The notes under the pieces were generated by a model. The model was not told where the DNA came from, searched no databases, and was given only the letters and a program-made list of their open reading frames with translations. From the NCBI GenBank assembly GCA_001939145.1, contig LSRX01000494.1:400267-464266 (forward strand): a stretch of DNA of 64,000 nucleotides, read 5' to 3'. The DNA comes from Symbiodinium microadriaticum. Lineage: Eukaryota; Sar; Dinophyceae; Suessiales; Symbiodiniaceae. Shown piece by piece: positions 1-10,814 of the stretch; the first letter of the stretch is position 1, and every line of letters begins with the position of its first letter. The position numbers and the translations under genes are program-made.

Positions 1-210
1 ATCCCTACATCCCCGCCGAAACCCTCAACCCCACAGCCTACACTTGAAGATCCCTACACCCCTAAACCGAAAGGAACCCTTTAAGATCCCAAAGCCCTTA
101 AAGGAACCCTTAAAGATCCTAAAGCCCTTAGAGGAACCCTTAAAGATCCCAAAGCCCTTAGAAGAACCCTTAAAGGAACCCTTTCAGATCCTAAGCCCGT
201 AAAGCAACCT

Positions 211-285
211 TCAACCCTTCTTGGCTTCCAGCTCGCGTTGGTCACGCAACCTGGCATCAGCGCAGGCCACGGCGCCTTGCCGGTC
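211..285 (-). CDS. EMAP-II gene, candidate terminal exon
   Basis: Follows an AG acceptor (ctcgag). It reads DRQGAVACADARLR and then a charged tail ending AKKG before a TGA at 211-213. The position matches the family's A-x-Y strand after the DL-T segment, but similarity is weak. The islands between this exon and 1173 are pure repeat. Confidence 0.4.
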   Translation of the reverse strand, partial: DRQGAVACADARLRDQRELEAKKG

Positions 286-3200
286 CTCGAGATCCCAGGG
301 GGGAGGATCCTTTTAGGGTTCCTTTTAGGGTTTCAGGGTTCCTTTTAAGGGTTCCTGTAAGCTTCGTTAAGGGTTTTAGGGTTCCTTTAAGGGTTTCTTT
401 AGGGTTCCTTTTAGGGTTGCCTTAAGGGTTCCTTTAAAGGTTTAGGATCTTTAAGGGTTCCTTGAAAGGGTTTTAGGATCTTTAAGGGTGTAGGGGTTTA
501 GGGTTTAGGGGAGGTCCCATGCGGGAAGGGTTCCCTTTAGAGTTGCTATGAGGCTTCCCTTTAAGGGTTCCTTGTTTCGGGGTGGTGTGGGGATCTTCAG
601 AGGTTGAGGGCTCACTATAAGGGTTCCCTTAAGGGTTCCTTTTTGAGATCTTCAGGGGTTGAGGGTTCAAGGTTTCGGATCCAGCCCTCCGGCCCTAGGA
701 ATCTGGGGGGGGCCGGGAGGGGGAGCGGCGAGGGGGGCGGGACGAGTCTGAGTTCAATGTCGTAGGAATAGGGGAGACTCGGGTTCAGGGGGTATATTGC
801 ATGACACTGAAACACGGCCAGAAGGGGGGGTTGTAGGTTATAAGGAACTCTTCATACCCCCTATGTTAGATCGCTGCACCAAGAACCTCAAAGACAGTAG
901 TTTAGGAACTAAGCTCTGACATGACATGTCTGTGAGGATTCCCCCCCATGTCGTTTCAGCGGCTGGTGCCACGGGGGCACCTAAAGGCTCATTGGGAGCT
1001 TGGAACAGAGTCGTATGTAGTCGACGAGGGGTTGCAGCGACACGAAATTAGAGGTACTCATGCAACAGTACATAGAAAAGAATGTAGTGCGGCACGTTTT
1101 GTTTCAGAGGGTTTCTGGGAGTCTGGAGCTTTTTTATTTGGGTTTAGGGTTTAGGGTTTAGGGTTTAGGGGTTTTATTCGCTGCCTTCTTCCAGAAGTCC
1201 TTTGGAGCCTTGGGAAATCCCGAAAAAGCCTCTGAGCAACCTCAGACTCCAGAACCTTCAGCCCGAACCGCCTTTGAACAAAGGGTTTAGGGGTTTAGGG
1301 TTTAGGGGTTTAGGGGTTAGGGGTTAGGNTTTAGGGGTTTAGGGGTTAGGGGGTTTAGGGGTTTAGGGTTTAGGACCCTTTGGGGCTTGCACTTCTCGTT
1401 CAGCTTGTCATCGGGCTCAAGCATCTCAATTCCTGCCGGCGCAACGGGGGAATCTGGCAGAAAACTGACGGGCTCTTGTCTAAAATCCATGTTGAGGATT
1501 TAGGGTCTAGGGTTTAGGAGCCCCATAACAGCTCAAGTAGTACGAAGTGCCCGCTGCATCCCAGCATCATCGGAAACCCTATGCGAAACCTGGCAACCTT
1601 CATATCGCAGGTTTGCGGGCTCCCGGATGCATGGAATGGTGAGGGTAGAGGGTTGAGGGCTTAGAAAACCCTAAACCCTAGACCCTAAACCCCTAAAAGG
1701 GTTTACGGTACATCACATGCACGACAGCAGGCGACGCCTCCTATGAACCCATGCAGGTCGAACGCTGAAGCCAAAAAAAGTAAGCCGGTCCAACTCAAGC
1801 CCTGGACCCTAAACCCTAAACCCTATATAGGCCCTGCACCTTCTTAGGGTTCCTTATTATGATTTCTTTATATAAGTTCCTAACAGGGTAGCCTCTTTGG
1901 GATCTAGATACACCCTAAACCAAACTTCGGAAAGCGTCTCGGCAAAAATAAGCTTCCTTCTTCTAGATGCCAGTGGACTTATATATGGGTAGTTCTTTAA
2001 ATTAGGGTCCCTTTCAGAGTCCTTTTGATAAGCGTGCCGTACCATTTGGGGGACCGAAAAAGGGACCCTAATTTGGAGAACTAGCCTTGGCAATGGAGAA
2101 GGAACATGAGTTGACAACACCCTAAATCCAACCCTCAGCCCAATTCCGAAAACCTTCCGATCCAAGAATAAGAAGCTCCGGGCCGCCTGTCAGACTGCCC
2201 CAAGCCCAAAAAGGTCTTAAACCCCCACACCTGAAAAACACTACTAGGGTTTAGGGTGACGACCTAAACCCTAAATCCTGAAGGCTCGACCTTGCAAAAC
2301 CCTTCTAGTACCGGGCTGTAAAATACTCCTACGGAAACCCCACAAGACCCTCCAAAAAGCCCCAAAGCTCTAAGAGGACACAAATCTCACTGCAGTCGCC
2401 TTCTGCCATAACGCGCTCGCCGACTTTGGCGCCTGCCGGCGGCTGCATCAGCCTCGGAGAGGAGTAGTTGGGTCTGGGGGTTCAGGGCTTCCGGTTCAGC
2501 GGTTTGGGGATCAGGGTTCAGGGTCTAGGGTTTATAGAAGTTCTGTAGGGTTGGGGTGCGCAGTTTGGTCGGTTTTCAAGCAACTCTTGACCGAGTTTTT
2601 TGGCTTTCTAGCCCCTGCCCTGTGCTGCCCTGCCCTGCCCTGCGCCCTGCCCTGCGCCCTGCCCCTGCCCTGTTCTCTGCCCTCTGCCCTGCTATCGTAT
2701 TGCTGGAAGGCCGCCACAAAGCTTCAACACACCTACACACACACACCTTCTATTTATGATTTGCTTGAGGGTTTCGGGTTCGGGGTTTAGGAGTAAGGTT
2801 TAGCCAGGTGTAGGGCGACGGGATTTAGGGTCCACAAACGGATTTAGGGGTTAAGGGTAGAGGTGTACGATAGAAAAAGGGTTGAGGGCTTAGGGGCTTT
2901 GGGGTGTAGGGTGTCGGGCTTTACACGGCTTTTGGGTGTGTTTTTGGTGTACGGAGGTGTTGTAAGGGGCTTGGAGCTTCGAATTTAGGGTTTGAGGTTT
3001 TGGGGCTTACGGCCTTTGATGTTCCAAGAAAGGATTCTAGCCCAACATGCAAAAAACTGTTTTCAATGCCAGTACTATGGCCCCTCTTATATGTATACGT
3101 ATATACATACACACATATGTGTATATATGTATGTATATATATGTATATATATGTATGTATGTATGGCCATATAATCGCNCCCCTCTTATATGTATACGTA

Positions 3201-6200
3201 TATACATACACACATATGTGTATATATGTATGTATATATATGTATATATATGTATGTATGTATGGCCATATAATCGCAAACTTTGGTAGCCGCTCTAGTC
3301 AATTTTCAATAGAACCCGATGCCACTTCTTATTGATTACGGCCTCTGCGGCCTCTGTATACACCCCAAACCTGTAGCATCCCTTGTAGTGCCCTTTCTAA
3401 AAACCTTGAAAAGAAACACCATTCTAAAAAACACTAAACCCTAAACCCTGAACCCTAAACCCTAAAACATTTAAAAGAAAGATCATTCTAAAAACCCTAA
3501 ACCCTAAACCCTAAAAACCTTTAAACGAAACACCGTTCTTAAAACCCTAAACCCTAAACCCTAAAAACCCGTAAAAGAAACACCATTCTGAAAACCCTAA
3601 ACCCTAAACACCTTTAAAATAAAACCCTAAACCCTAAACCCTAAAAACCTTGAAAAGAAACAGCATTCTAGTTATTAAGGCCTCTTCTTGTAGACCCTTA
3701 AACCCTAAACCCTAAACCCTTGAACCCTAAACCCTGAACCCCAAACCCCAAACCCTGAACCCTGAACCCCAAACCCTGAACCCCAAACCCTGAACCCTAA
3801 ACCCTAAGCATTAAAACCTTCAGGCCTCTTCTTGTAGACCCAAAAAATAAGCCAAGGCCCAGGCTCCACCTTTCCATCTGCCCCCGTCGCGCACATCACC
3901 ATGCCCTGGGACTCGAATCCCTGCATCTTCCTGGAGGCAAGGCTTTTTTTGAGGGTTTAGGGGTGTAAGGACCCTAAACCCTAAACCCTAAAACCCTGGA
4001 CCCTAAACCTTTGGGTTTAGGGTTTTTTTGGGTGAGAAGGATTCAGGGCCGAGGGCTTCAATTCGGCTTGTCACGGCGTTAGGGTTAAGGCTGCAGGGCT
4101 GCATGGTGTTGGGATTGAGGCTTTCTTACAGTCTAGGGTGCTACTTTGAGGCGTTTGAATTCTTCGGATTTCTGGGGTTTCGGGTTTCCGCGGTCGCCTA
4201 AACCCTAAACCCTAAACCTCGCACCCAAACAGGCCCCTGCCCCGGAATACCTGGGCTTCAGGTTGGCCAGGACAGTCACGAGCTGCCCCTCCATCTCCTG
4301 CCGAGCTCCCGGTGCTCTTCCTTTTAAAGGGACCCGATTAAAGGAACCCTATGACACCGTAAAAGGGGCCCTGTTATAGACGTTTCTTTCGTACCCCGAC
4401 AGGGACTCTATAATTATAGAACAGTACAGTACACTGTCGGGTCCCTTTCACGGTTCCCTTCACAAGCGTTCTTTTGAGAACGGCTTTAAAAAGGTCCCTT
4501 GAAGGGTTGCTTTGTGGCTTCCTTTCCGGTGTCCCTTGAAGGGTTGCTTGAGGTTTTCCCGCCTTAAGTTTCTGAGTGCCTAAACCCTAAACCCTAAACC
4601 TTAAACCCTAAACTCTGAACCCTAAGCCTTAAACCCTAAAGATGGAACCCAAAACCCAAAACCTTAAACCCTAAACCCTAAACCTTAAACCCCTAAACCC
4701 TAAAACCAAAGGCTCAGTCTTTGGGGTTCCTGGGCTTTCTATGAGGGGTTCCACAGGGCTGTAGCAGGGCCTCAAAGGATTTGGGGTTGCCTTTTTGGGG
4801 TTCCGAGTTTCCAAGGCTCCGGAAGTCGATTTTTGGGGATGTCTGGGGTGTAGGGTTTAGGGTTTAGGGGTTTAGGGTTTAGGGTTTTGGGAATGTCTTG
4901 GGTTTGGGGTTTCTTGGGGTTTAACGGTGTCATGGGTTTAGGGCATCTTAAGTTTTAGGGGCCTGGGAGCAGGCCTTGTTCGCCAGGGCTTCGGGCTCCT
5001 ACCTGGTTTTTTGTACGATTTTTTTCGGGTTTACGGGTTTAGGGTTCGGGGTTTAGGGTTTAGGGTTCGGGGTATGGTCTCGGATTTGATGAAGCAACGA
5101 AGTGGAAGAGGTGGAGACGGAGTTGTGCCCTCATGAAAAGTGGGGACCTTTAGGTTTACAGTGTACTGCGGCCCTATGGCAGCTTCAGAGGATGTACGAT
5201 CTACCATGGAAGCTCTTGAATTCGGAGGGGGACCTTGGAATCGTGAAGACGAGGCCTTGAGAGGGGTTTGAGGGTTACCGACTTCCGTGATGCTCAGATC
5301 TACTAAGTAGGCTACTTTTGAGAAATCGATGAGGTGGAGGGTCGGGAACCTCGGATTCGCAGCGTACGGCGTAGTGTCCTCAAGGTCACGACAAACCCGA
5401 AACCAGAGCCTCAAGACTAAAATCTCATCCCTACCCACCTGAAGTCTGAGCGGAATCCTGCGCCTGACTCTTCCACCCCAAGTCATGGCTCTTGCAGTGT
5501 CCTCCTGCTTGAGATGAGCTCGGAGTCCCGATGCAATCTCAGAGATACTGTTGATGATAAATCCTGCATTAACCATAATAAGGAATATACCATAATTCCC
5601 ATAGTTCAGGGTCCTTAAGGTAATGCAGGATTCATATCATCAACAGTAGCAGGGAAGTCAGAAACTGAGGGCTTGGGGTTCTGTTTGCGGCATCGGGGCT
5701 CCCTCAAAGAGACCGGGGGAGCTGATACTCCGGCATGCTTGTATACATATGGCCAGTTCTCTAAATGAGGGTCCATTTTAGGGTCCATTTTTAGAACTGT
5801 GCCGCACTATACTTGGGATCTAACAAGGTACCCTAATTTAGAAAGCTACCCATATAATACACATACTTGCACGAACACATGTATGTGAATGTACGGAAGT
5901 AGGTAGATAGGCAGGCAGGCAGGGAGGCAGGTACATGTGTCTGTCGGTCTGTTTGTATGCTTATGCATACACAAAGTAGCAGTGGCTTCTCCAAACCACC
6001 GATGCTCCAACTTAGTCCAACTTTCCTGCGCGATTCCAGCGCTGTGAAATCACAAAAACCCTAACCCTAGATCCTAGTTCAGGGTTTAGGGTTGAGGGCG
6101 AAGCCTGAACAATAAACCCTAAACCCTAAACCTTAAACCTGAAACCCTAAATTCTGAACCCTAAACCCCAACCCTAAATCCTAAACCCCAAACCTTCAAC

Positions 6201-6999
6201 CCTAAATCCTGAACCCTAAACCCTAAGTCCCGAAGCTCCACTTTTGGGCCCCCAACCGTGCGCGGAGCCCCCTCTCCAAGATCAATCTCCTCGCAGTAGA
6301 GCTTGTCAGCCTCAGGATCTTCGGGACCCTAAATTAAAGGAAACTGCAGGTGGGGAGTTTAGGGCATATAAGGCTCCTATTATAAGTATAAGGCTTCTAT
6401 AAGGTATATAGACCTTCTATAAGGCTCCTATAACAGCAGCTACCCACCTGAACATGTCCTAGACCTAAACCCTAAACCGTTCGGGCCATTTAGGGATGTT
6501 GGGTCTCAGGGTTTAGGGTTGAGGAACAGACGGCTTTCGGGCTTCGGATTGAGGGTTGCAGGATTGGGGTTCTGAAACCCTCAAAGTAGCCCCTAAACCC
6601 TAAATCCTAAATGCTGAACTCCTTAGTAACTTAGCCTTTGTAGGAACCGATGAAAAGAATTTCATAAGGTCGCCAGCTGCTGCTGCTGCTGCTGCTGCTG
6701 CTGCGGCTGCTGCGGCTGCTGCTGCTGCTACCGCTCCTACTACTCCTCCGCCTCCTCGTCCTCCTCCTCGCCCTCCTCCTCCTCCTCCTCCTACTACTAC
6801 TAAGACTACTACTACTACTACTACTACTACCACTACCACTACCACTACCACTACTACCACTACTACCACTACTACCACTACTACCACTACTACCACTACC
6901 ACCAGTACCACCACTACCACCACTACCACCACTACCACTACCACCACTACTACCACCACCACCACCACCACCACCACCACCACCACGACCACCACCACG

Positions 7000-7051
<52 letters not shown>

Positions 7052-7600
7052 CTGCTGCTGCTACGACGACGACGACGACTGCTACTACTACTGCTACTGC
7101 TGCTACAAGTTTGCGTGTGCGTATTAGAGCTTTCGGCCTTTGTTCTAGGTGTATAGGTATTGTAGGCATGAGGGAATATATGAATACGAACTATTTAGAC
7201 CTGTACCGTGTGCGCTCTGAGGTCTCGGACAGACTCTGCCCTCACAGGCGTTAGGGCTTAGAGCTTGTGGGGTTCAGGGCTTTAGGCTGGGGTCTAATTA
7301 GTTCGTATAATAGTAACCCCTAGTCTTTCATTGAGCTTCGATGAAGTTTGATTATACAAAAATGGTAACCCTAACTTCTTCTATGTGTAACTATACTGTG
7401 TGTATATATAGATATACATACATACATACATACATACATACATACGTACGTACGTACGTACATACATACATACATACATACATACCTACATAGAACACCC
7501 ACTGAGGTCCTCATGCTAGGGGGACTCTTACAGAGAGAAACATCTTCAGTCAAGGTGCTGATGGGTGCGGCCACACCTCCACACGTGTCATCGGCGTTCT
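211..7600 (-). CDS. EMAP-II/Arc1-type tRNA-binding domain protein gene (multi-exon)
   Basis: This gene is assembled from short islands that in descending order encode an EMAP-II-like OB-fold, the tRNA-binding module found in AIMP1, Arc1p and the C-terminus of some methionyl- and tyrosyl-tRNA synthetases. Exons: 7532-7600 (doubtful), 6257-6318, 5505-5537, 4251-4297, 3859-3930, 2391-2452, 1377-1453, 1173-1208, 211-285. Diagnostic pieces are PEADKLYCEEIDLG, IASGLRAHLK, LVTVLANLKPRKMQG, SQGMVMCATGADGKVE and QPPAGAKVGERVMAEG. Codon phase joins exactly between 4251-4297, 3859-3930, 2391-2452 and 1377-1453, which is hard to get by chance. The exon for the usual DxRVG strand before HPEAD was not found (expected 6.4-7.5 kb). 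Introns are full of CCCTAAA arrays. Family knowledge: it binds tRNA and often scaffolds synthetase complexes in the cytosol. Whether it is free-standing or the tail of a synthetase cannot be told here. Confidence 0.78.
1141..1378. repeat. Interstitial TTTAGGG array (typical example)
   Basis: Runs of TTTAGGG and TTTAGGGG, interrupted by exon 1173-1208 and its flank, with an N at 1329. Similar arrays in either orientation recur about every 0.3-0.8 kb throughout the window and lie almost entirely in introns. Units are degenerate (TTTAGGGG, TTCAGGG, TTGAGGG), so these are not a chromosome end. Confidence 0.9.
1173..1208 (-). CDS. EMAP-II gene, candidate exon (KDFWKKAANK)
   Basis: Follows acceptor cccaag and reads APKDFWKKAANK, at the place where family members have KKKxWExxxxDL. 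The 3' splice site of this exon is phase 0, matching exon 1377-1453. The donor after AATAAA is not recognisable. Confidence 0.42.
1377..1453 (-). CDS. EMAP-II gene, exon with LEPDDKLNEKCK
   Basis: Acceptor tctgccag; donor AGG|GTCCTA. The first two bases complete the split Asn codon begun by exon 2391-2452. It reads SPVAPAGIEMLEPDDKLNEK, corresponding to the PE-x-x-LNPKKK region of EMAP-II proteins, with the Lys cluster replaced. Confidence 0.62.
2391..2452 (-). CDS. EMAP-II gene, exon with PPAGAKVGERV
   Basis: Acceptor ctccgag and canonical donor GCA|GTGAGA. It reads LMQPPAGAKVGERVMAEGDC, the strongly conserved PPxGxxxGERV turn of the domain. The leading G completes the codon left by exon 3859-3930. 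Confidence 0.8.
3081..3277. repeat. 98-bp TATG-rich block repeated on both sides of an N
   Basis: Positions 3081-3178 and 3180-3277 are the same 98 bases, separated only by the N at 3179. This is the signature of two contig ends that overlap but were joined with a single N. The real sequence probably has one copy. Confidence 0.9.
3398..3670. repeat. Serial repeat: AACCTTGAAAAGAAACACCATTCT unit alternating with CCCTAAA arrays
   Basis: A unit of about 24 bp (first copy near 3401-3425, last near 3646-3669) recurs five times with point changes. Each copy is separated by two to four CCCTAAA units. It looks like repeated insertion of telomere-type arrays into one target, each event duplicating the target. 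Confidence 0.8.
3678..3841. repeat. CCCTAAA array flanked by a 20-bp direct repeat
   Basis: AGGCCTCTTCTTGTAGACCC occurs at 3678-3697 and again at 3822-3841, exactly bracketing an array of CCCTAAA/CCCTGAA units. Confidence 0.88.
3859..3930 (-). CDS. EMAP-II gene, exon with KMQGFESQGMVMCA
   Basis: Acceptor gcctccag; GC-type donor (GG|GCCTTG). It reads KMQGFESQGMVMCATGADGK, the family signature KMRGxxSQGMVLCAS. The arginine codon preceding KM is split across the junction with exon 4251-4297 and restores LKPRKM exactly. Confidence 0.87.
4251..4297 (-). CDS. EMAP-II gene, exon with VTVLANLKPR
   Basis: Acceptor ctcggcag; canonical donor CCCAG|GTATTC. It reads EMEGQLVTVLANLKP(R), matching the family strand MxxRxVVVLxNLKPRK immediately upstream of the KMRG exon. 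Confidence 0.87.
5505..5537 (-). CDS. EMAP-II gene, 33-nt microexon IASGLRAHLKQ
   Basis: Acceptor tatctctgag; apparent GA donor (CAG|GAGGAC). It reads IASGLRAHLKQ, the (T/I)VSGL strand that follows PRT in the family, and is in phase with exon 6257-6318. A MITE (5546-5648) ends 8 bp upstream of the exon, so it supplies the 3' end of the intron. The open frame runs on, so the donor is inferred from homology. Confidence 0.68.
5546..5648. mobile_element. MITE family A, copy 1 (TA-flanked, CTGTTGATGAT termini)
   Basis: Left end TACTGTTGATGAT and right end ATCATCAACAGTA are inverted copies flanked by TA. An inner AATCCTGCATTA / TAATGCAGGATT pair extends the inverted repeat. A TA target and roughly 100-bp length suggest a Tc1/mariner-type non-autonomous element. 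Other copies: 24396-24620 and 55792-55888. Confidence 0.75.
6257..6318 (-). CDS. EMAP-II gene, exon with HPEADKLYCEEIDLGE
   Basis: Acceptor cccgaag; donor CGCACG|GTTGGG. It reads (H)PEADKLYCEEIDLG then EGAPRT, an almost perfect match to the HPDADxLYxExIDxGExxPRT signature of the EMAP-II fold. It begins in a split His codon, so an upstream exon must exist. Confidence 0.88.
6347..6450. mobile_element. MITE family D, copy 1 (CAGGTGGGGAGTT termini)
   Basis: Left end CAGGTGGGGAGTT faces right end (GC)TACCCACCTG, and the interior is TATAAGGCTYCTATAAGG-like. A second copy at 50467-50571 shares the same termini and interior. Confidence 0.65.
6675..7108. repeat. 430-bp triplet microsatellite changing motif along its length
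   Basis: On the plus strand the array passes through GCT, CCT, ACT, CCA and back to ACT, GAC and TGC triplets without losing the 3-bp period. It gives an artificial poly-Val/Ala frame on the minus strand that I do not regard as a gene. Confidence 0.92.
7411..7490. repeat. (TACA)n microsatellite with central CGTA units
   Basis: Tetranucleotide ATACATAC array with a short CGTACGTACGTA core. Confidence 0.9.
7532..7600 (-). CDS. Candidate upstream exon of the EMAP-II gene
   Basis: Flanked by a good acceptor (gttttcag) and a canonical donor (GTAAGAG). It reads NADDTCGGVAAPISTLTEDV then SL. An S-x-L just before D-x-RVG is usual in the family, but there is no decisive motif. It could belong to another gene. 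Confidence 0.33.
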
Positions 7601-8501
7601 CTGAAAACCGTGCCGCGATTTATTGAAATGCATGGGAACTATTGAGCAGCGCGAGCAGTCACACAGCAGTCAGTGCCTTGTTGATCTTGCCAACCCTGAT
7701 GTTGAGCCTGCGTGGGGCTACAAGCAGTGGACCAAGATCGCAAGCCACAGATCTCTGACGCCACAAATACCGGCATTTCGGAGAAGTTTTCGCAAAATTG
7801 CGGGAGGTGGCTGCGAGATGTCGGCTTGACCCGTTGGGTTAAGAGCGTAGAGCGAGAGGACCCGACATGTGTTGCACATGAAGGATACAAAGCCGCTTTC
7901 CCACAAGTGGGATCGCGAACTCACAAAGTCCGAATCCTTACAAAGACGACTCAGACATTTCTCATCAAATCGACTTGGGAGTTTCCGAAGGGCGTACCTT
8001 ACTCTGGGAACCTTATAATAAGGATCCTACTATTAGGGTACTATATTAGGGTCCCCTATTTTCGGAAACCCCCAATTAGGTGTTAAAGCTAAGGAAGAAT
8101 CCAGCACGGCAACGGCCGTGCGACATGGGCTGGACCCATTTCCTTCGAAAGGGGCCTGCCTGCCATGTGTTGCACATGCAGGCAGGGAAGCTGCTTTCCC
8201 GCAAGTGGGATCGCAAAAGCATGAAGTCCAAGCTCCCCATACTACTTTGGGGTTCCTTATGATGACTAGAGTATAATATACACCCAACACCCAATTCTAG
8301 TTATTAGGGCCCCTAATATAGAACCCTATCATAGATCCCTTGTAGAACCCTTTAAGGATCCCTTTAGAAGAACCTTATTCTAATGCTTGAGGCCCCTACC
8401 TAGGGTTGTAGCGTTTAGGATTAAGGCCTGATCACGATGGCTCCACGACCTTCTGCGGCAAGACTTGGTGCTTCTTGCGGTGTGTCAGCACAATCCTGGG
8501 T

Positions 8502-8573
8502 TCTTGTTAAAGGATTTATTTTAGGGTTTAGGTTTAGGGTTTAGGTTTAGGGTTTAGGGCTCTTGTTAAAGGA
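8502..8573. repeat. TTTAGGG array flanked by TCTTGTTAAAGGA direct repeat
   Basis: TCTTGTTAAAGGA at 8502-8514 and 8561-8573 (13 bp exact, similarity continuing a few bases) brackets an array of TTTAGGG units. The repeated sequence is also the end-motif of the glycosyltransferase introns nearby. Confidence 0.8.
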
Positions 8574-8729
8574 ATTACCTTAAGCTACTATACCAAGGAA
8601 ACCATACTATTTACTCTAGGTCCCTATTACCCTAGACCCTAAAACCCTAAAACCCTAAACCCTGTAGATCCTTTTACTTTACTATAGACCCCTATTATGG
8701 TTACACACATTAAACTCCTGAACAAGAAC

Positions 8730-8794
8730 CCAGAATCGCGGCTTTGCCCAGCAGAAGGAGCTTGTACCATGCCCAGAGGTCCACCACCACATTC
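8730..8794 (-). CDS. Glycosyltransferase gene, candidate membrane exon
   Basis: Acceptor gggcccag, donor CTGG|GTTCTTG. It reads NVVVDLWAWYKLLLLGKAAI, a hydrophobic segment. Intron-end sequences match those around the other exons of this gene. A further island at 8427-8495 after acceptor gaacccag may be the last exon, but its phase does not fit. Confidence 0.45.
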
Positions 8795-9589
8795 CTGGGC
8801 CCCCTTTGGGGATTGGGGTGAGGGGGTTTTTAGGGTTTAGGGTTTTGGGGGCTTTTAGGGTTTAGGGTTTTTAGGGGTTTTAGGGTTTAGGGTTAAGGGG
8901 TTTAGGGTTTTTAGGGTTTAGAAGCGCTGAGGCGTAGGGCTCCGCCTTAGTGAGCGCTTGATGAGCTCATAGGGTTTAGGGTTTAGGGGTTTGGGGGTTT
9001 AGGGTTTTAGGGCCTAGGGTTTTGGGGTCTAGGGTTTGGGGCCCTGTCAGGGGGCAAGGAAAGAGTATCATTTCTATGTGGGGTGCTTTGAGAACCCCCA
9101 AACCCTAAACCATCTATGGCGCAAACCCACCAAAAGCTACAAGGATCCGAAACAAAAACCCAAACTCCCTCTGCCCCAAATTCCGAGAGTACCCCCTCTA
9201 AATAAACCCTCAAAGGAACCCGTCTTGAAAACCCTCAGATGATCCCTCCAAGAGTCGTAAGGAGTGCCACAGGGCCCCACAGAATGGTCCAAGGGAGCTG
9301 CCGAAGCGGAGCCCTCCAGCAAGGATCCTGGGCTCTTAGGGCTTAGGACTTTGGGCTCTTAGGGCTCTTTAGGCTCTCAAAAAAGGGTGTAGGATCCTGG
9401 GGCTCTTAGGGCTCTTAGGGTTTAGGGTGCATCCTGGGCTCTTTGGGCTCTTGGGGCTCTTCGTGCTCTTAGGGTTTAGGATCCTGGGCTTCGGCTGGGG
9501 GCTTCTTGGGGGATCCTGGGCTCCTCGAGCTTCCGGCTTTGGGCTCCTTGAGCTTCCGGGCTCTTGCGGGGCGGGGGTTGCAGATTCCA

Positions 9590-9760
9590 AGGCTACTAAA
9601 TCTAAGAATACGACGATAGCATGGCGATTTAGATTCTAGGGCTACTAAACTAAGAATACAAAAAGGTTACGATAACATGTCTATTATAACGGTGTGGGCT
9701 TCTGGATTATGAGGCTACTAAACTAAGAATACTATAAGGTTATGATAACATGGCTATTAT
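9590..9760. repeat. Tandem repeat of about 75 bp (GGCTACTAAACTAAGAATAC)
   Basis: Three imperfect copies beginning GGCTACTAAA(T)CTAAGAATAC near 9589, 9639 and 9710, with AACATGGCTATTATAACGG ends. It lies inside an intron. Confidence 0.75.
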
Positions 9761-9973
9761 AACGGCCCCTACATGGACGTTGCTGCAACAAGTAACTCAC
9801 AAGGGTTCTTGTTACAGGCTGCTTAGGGTTTAGGCTTAAGTCACCACGACAGGGACATCTAATTCGCAGGTGGTGGAACGTCCTTCAAACTAAGTTCCTA
9901 GCCCTAAACCCTAAACCCTAAATCCTAAACCCTAAACCCTGAACCCTAAACCCTAAACCTCCTTAACAAGGAC

Positions 9974-10687
9974 CAGGATCCGGAGATAGGGACGCCAGGT
10001 ACTGCTCATAGCAGGGAATCACGAAGAGCAGCAGCACAATCACCAACTGCAACAGCTTGTCCAAGATTTGGAGGAGCAAGGCTCGGTCATGTGGAAAACT
10101 CGTGGCGAATGCGGCCGTGGCAACGGCGAGGGAGAGGCTGAAAAGTCCTAGACCATTGATCAACGCAATCCGCACAAGCCAGTATTTCAAGAGCCCCCAT
10201 AGGCTGCGGCAGCTAGTTCCTTTTGCTCTGAATCTCCACGAGAACTCTGCAACCTCCGCCGTTTGCGCTGCCCATCGAACACCCTGACGATTGGCCTCCA
10301 TCATGGACCCACATAAGGTGCTGTCGATTGGTGGCGCGACGGCTACCAAAACTGGCAGCATCACTACGCGAGCCCGGCGATGGCAAACAGCCGCCTGGGC
10401 CAGCATCATCATGTCTTCACCCATGTACCCGGGATGGTGATAGCCTTACTTGTCGTCCAGTTTTCTAGGGGAACTCAAGGTTAACCGTTGGCCTTTCGCA
10501 CTGATTACTATAGTACCCCCCATAAAGGATGAAAAGCAGTGAGAGGCTACATGCTGTACTGAGTAACCCATCTTCACGTACTGCAGAAGGGGCAGGCTGT
10601 AGCAAGTGACCACCATGACGTCCAGCCCGAACAAGGTCGGGTAGCAGAAGGTCCTCATGGACGTAAGCGCGCGCGAGGGTCCATAGC
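9974..10687 (-). pseudogene. Glycosyltransferase C-terminal exon with in-frame TAA
   Basis: Acceptor cgaacccag, donor CCTG|GTCCTTGTTAAGG. One frame is open for about 235 codons except for a single TAA at 10446-10448, lying directly between SSPRKLDDK and GYHHPGYMGED, so both halves are clearly the same protein. Two hydrophobic segments follow (around LVRIALINGLGLFSL and LLQLVIVLLLFVIP). The simplest reading is a nonsense mutation; a sequencing error is possible. A hidden intron is unlikely because available splice pairs would be under 40 nt. Confidence 0.55.
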
Positions 10688-10814
10688 CTGGGTTCGTGGA
10701 AAGTAGCTTTACTTCCATCGCCAGTGTAAGCAAAGCTTACAGTCTACGCTGCATCCAAGCATAAGGTAACTGAAAATTCAGCTACTGACCCTCGACCCTA
10801 AACTCCTAAACCCT

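Noticed and set aside
1..2300. Chromosome end (telomere)
   Set aside because: The heptamer occurs in both orientations, is degenerate and is equally common across all 64 kb; genes continue to position 211.
2921..3335. Overlapping Tyr/Ile-rich frames
   Set aside because: TATG repeat read in all six frames across an N.
6600..7169. 189-codon poly-Val/Ala frame
   Set aside because: It is the translation of a triplet microsatellite; no splice or codon evidence.
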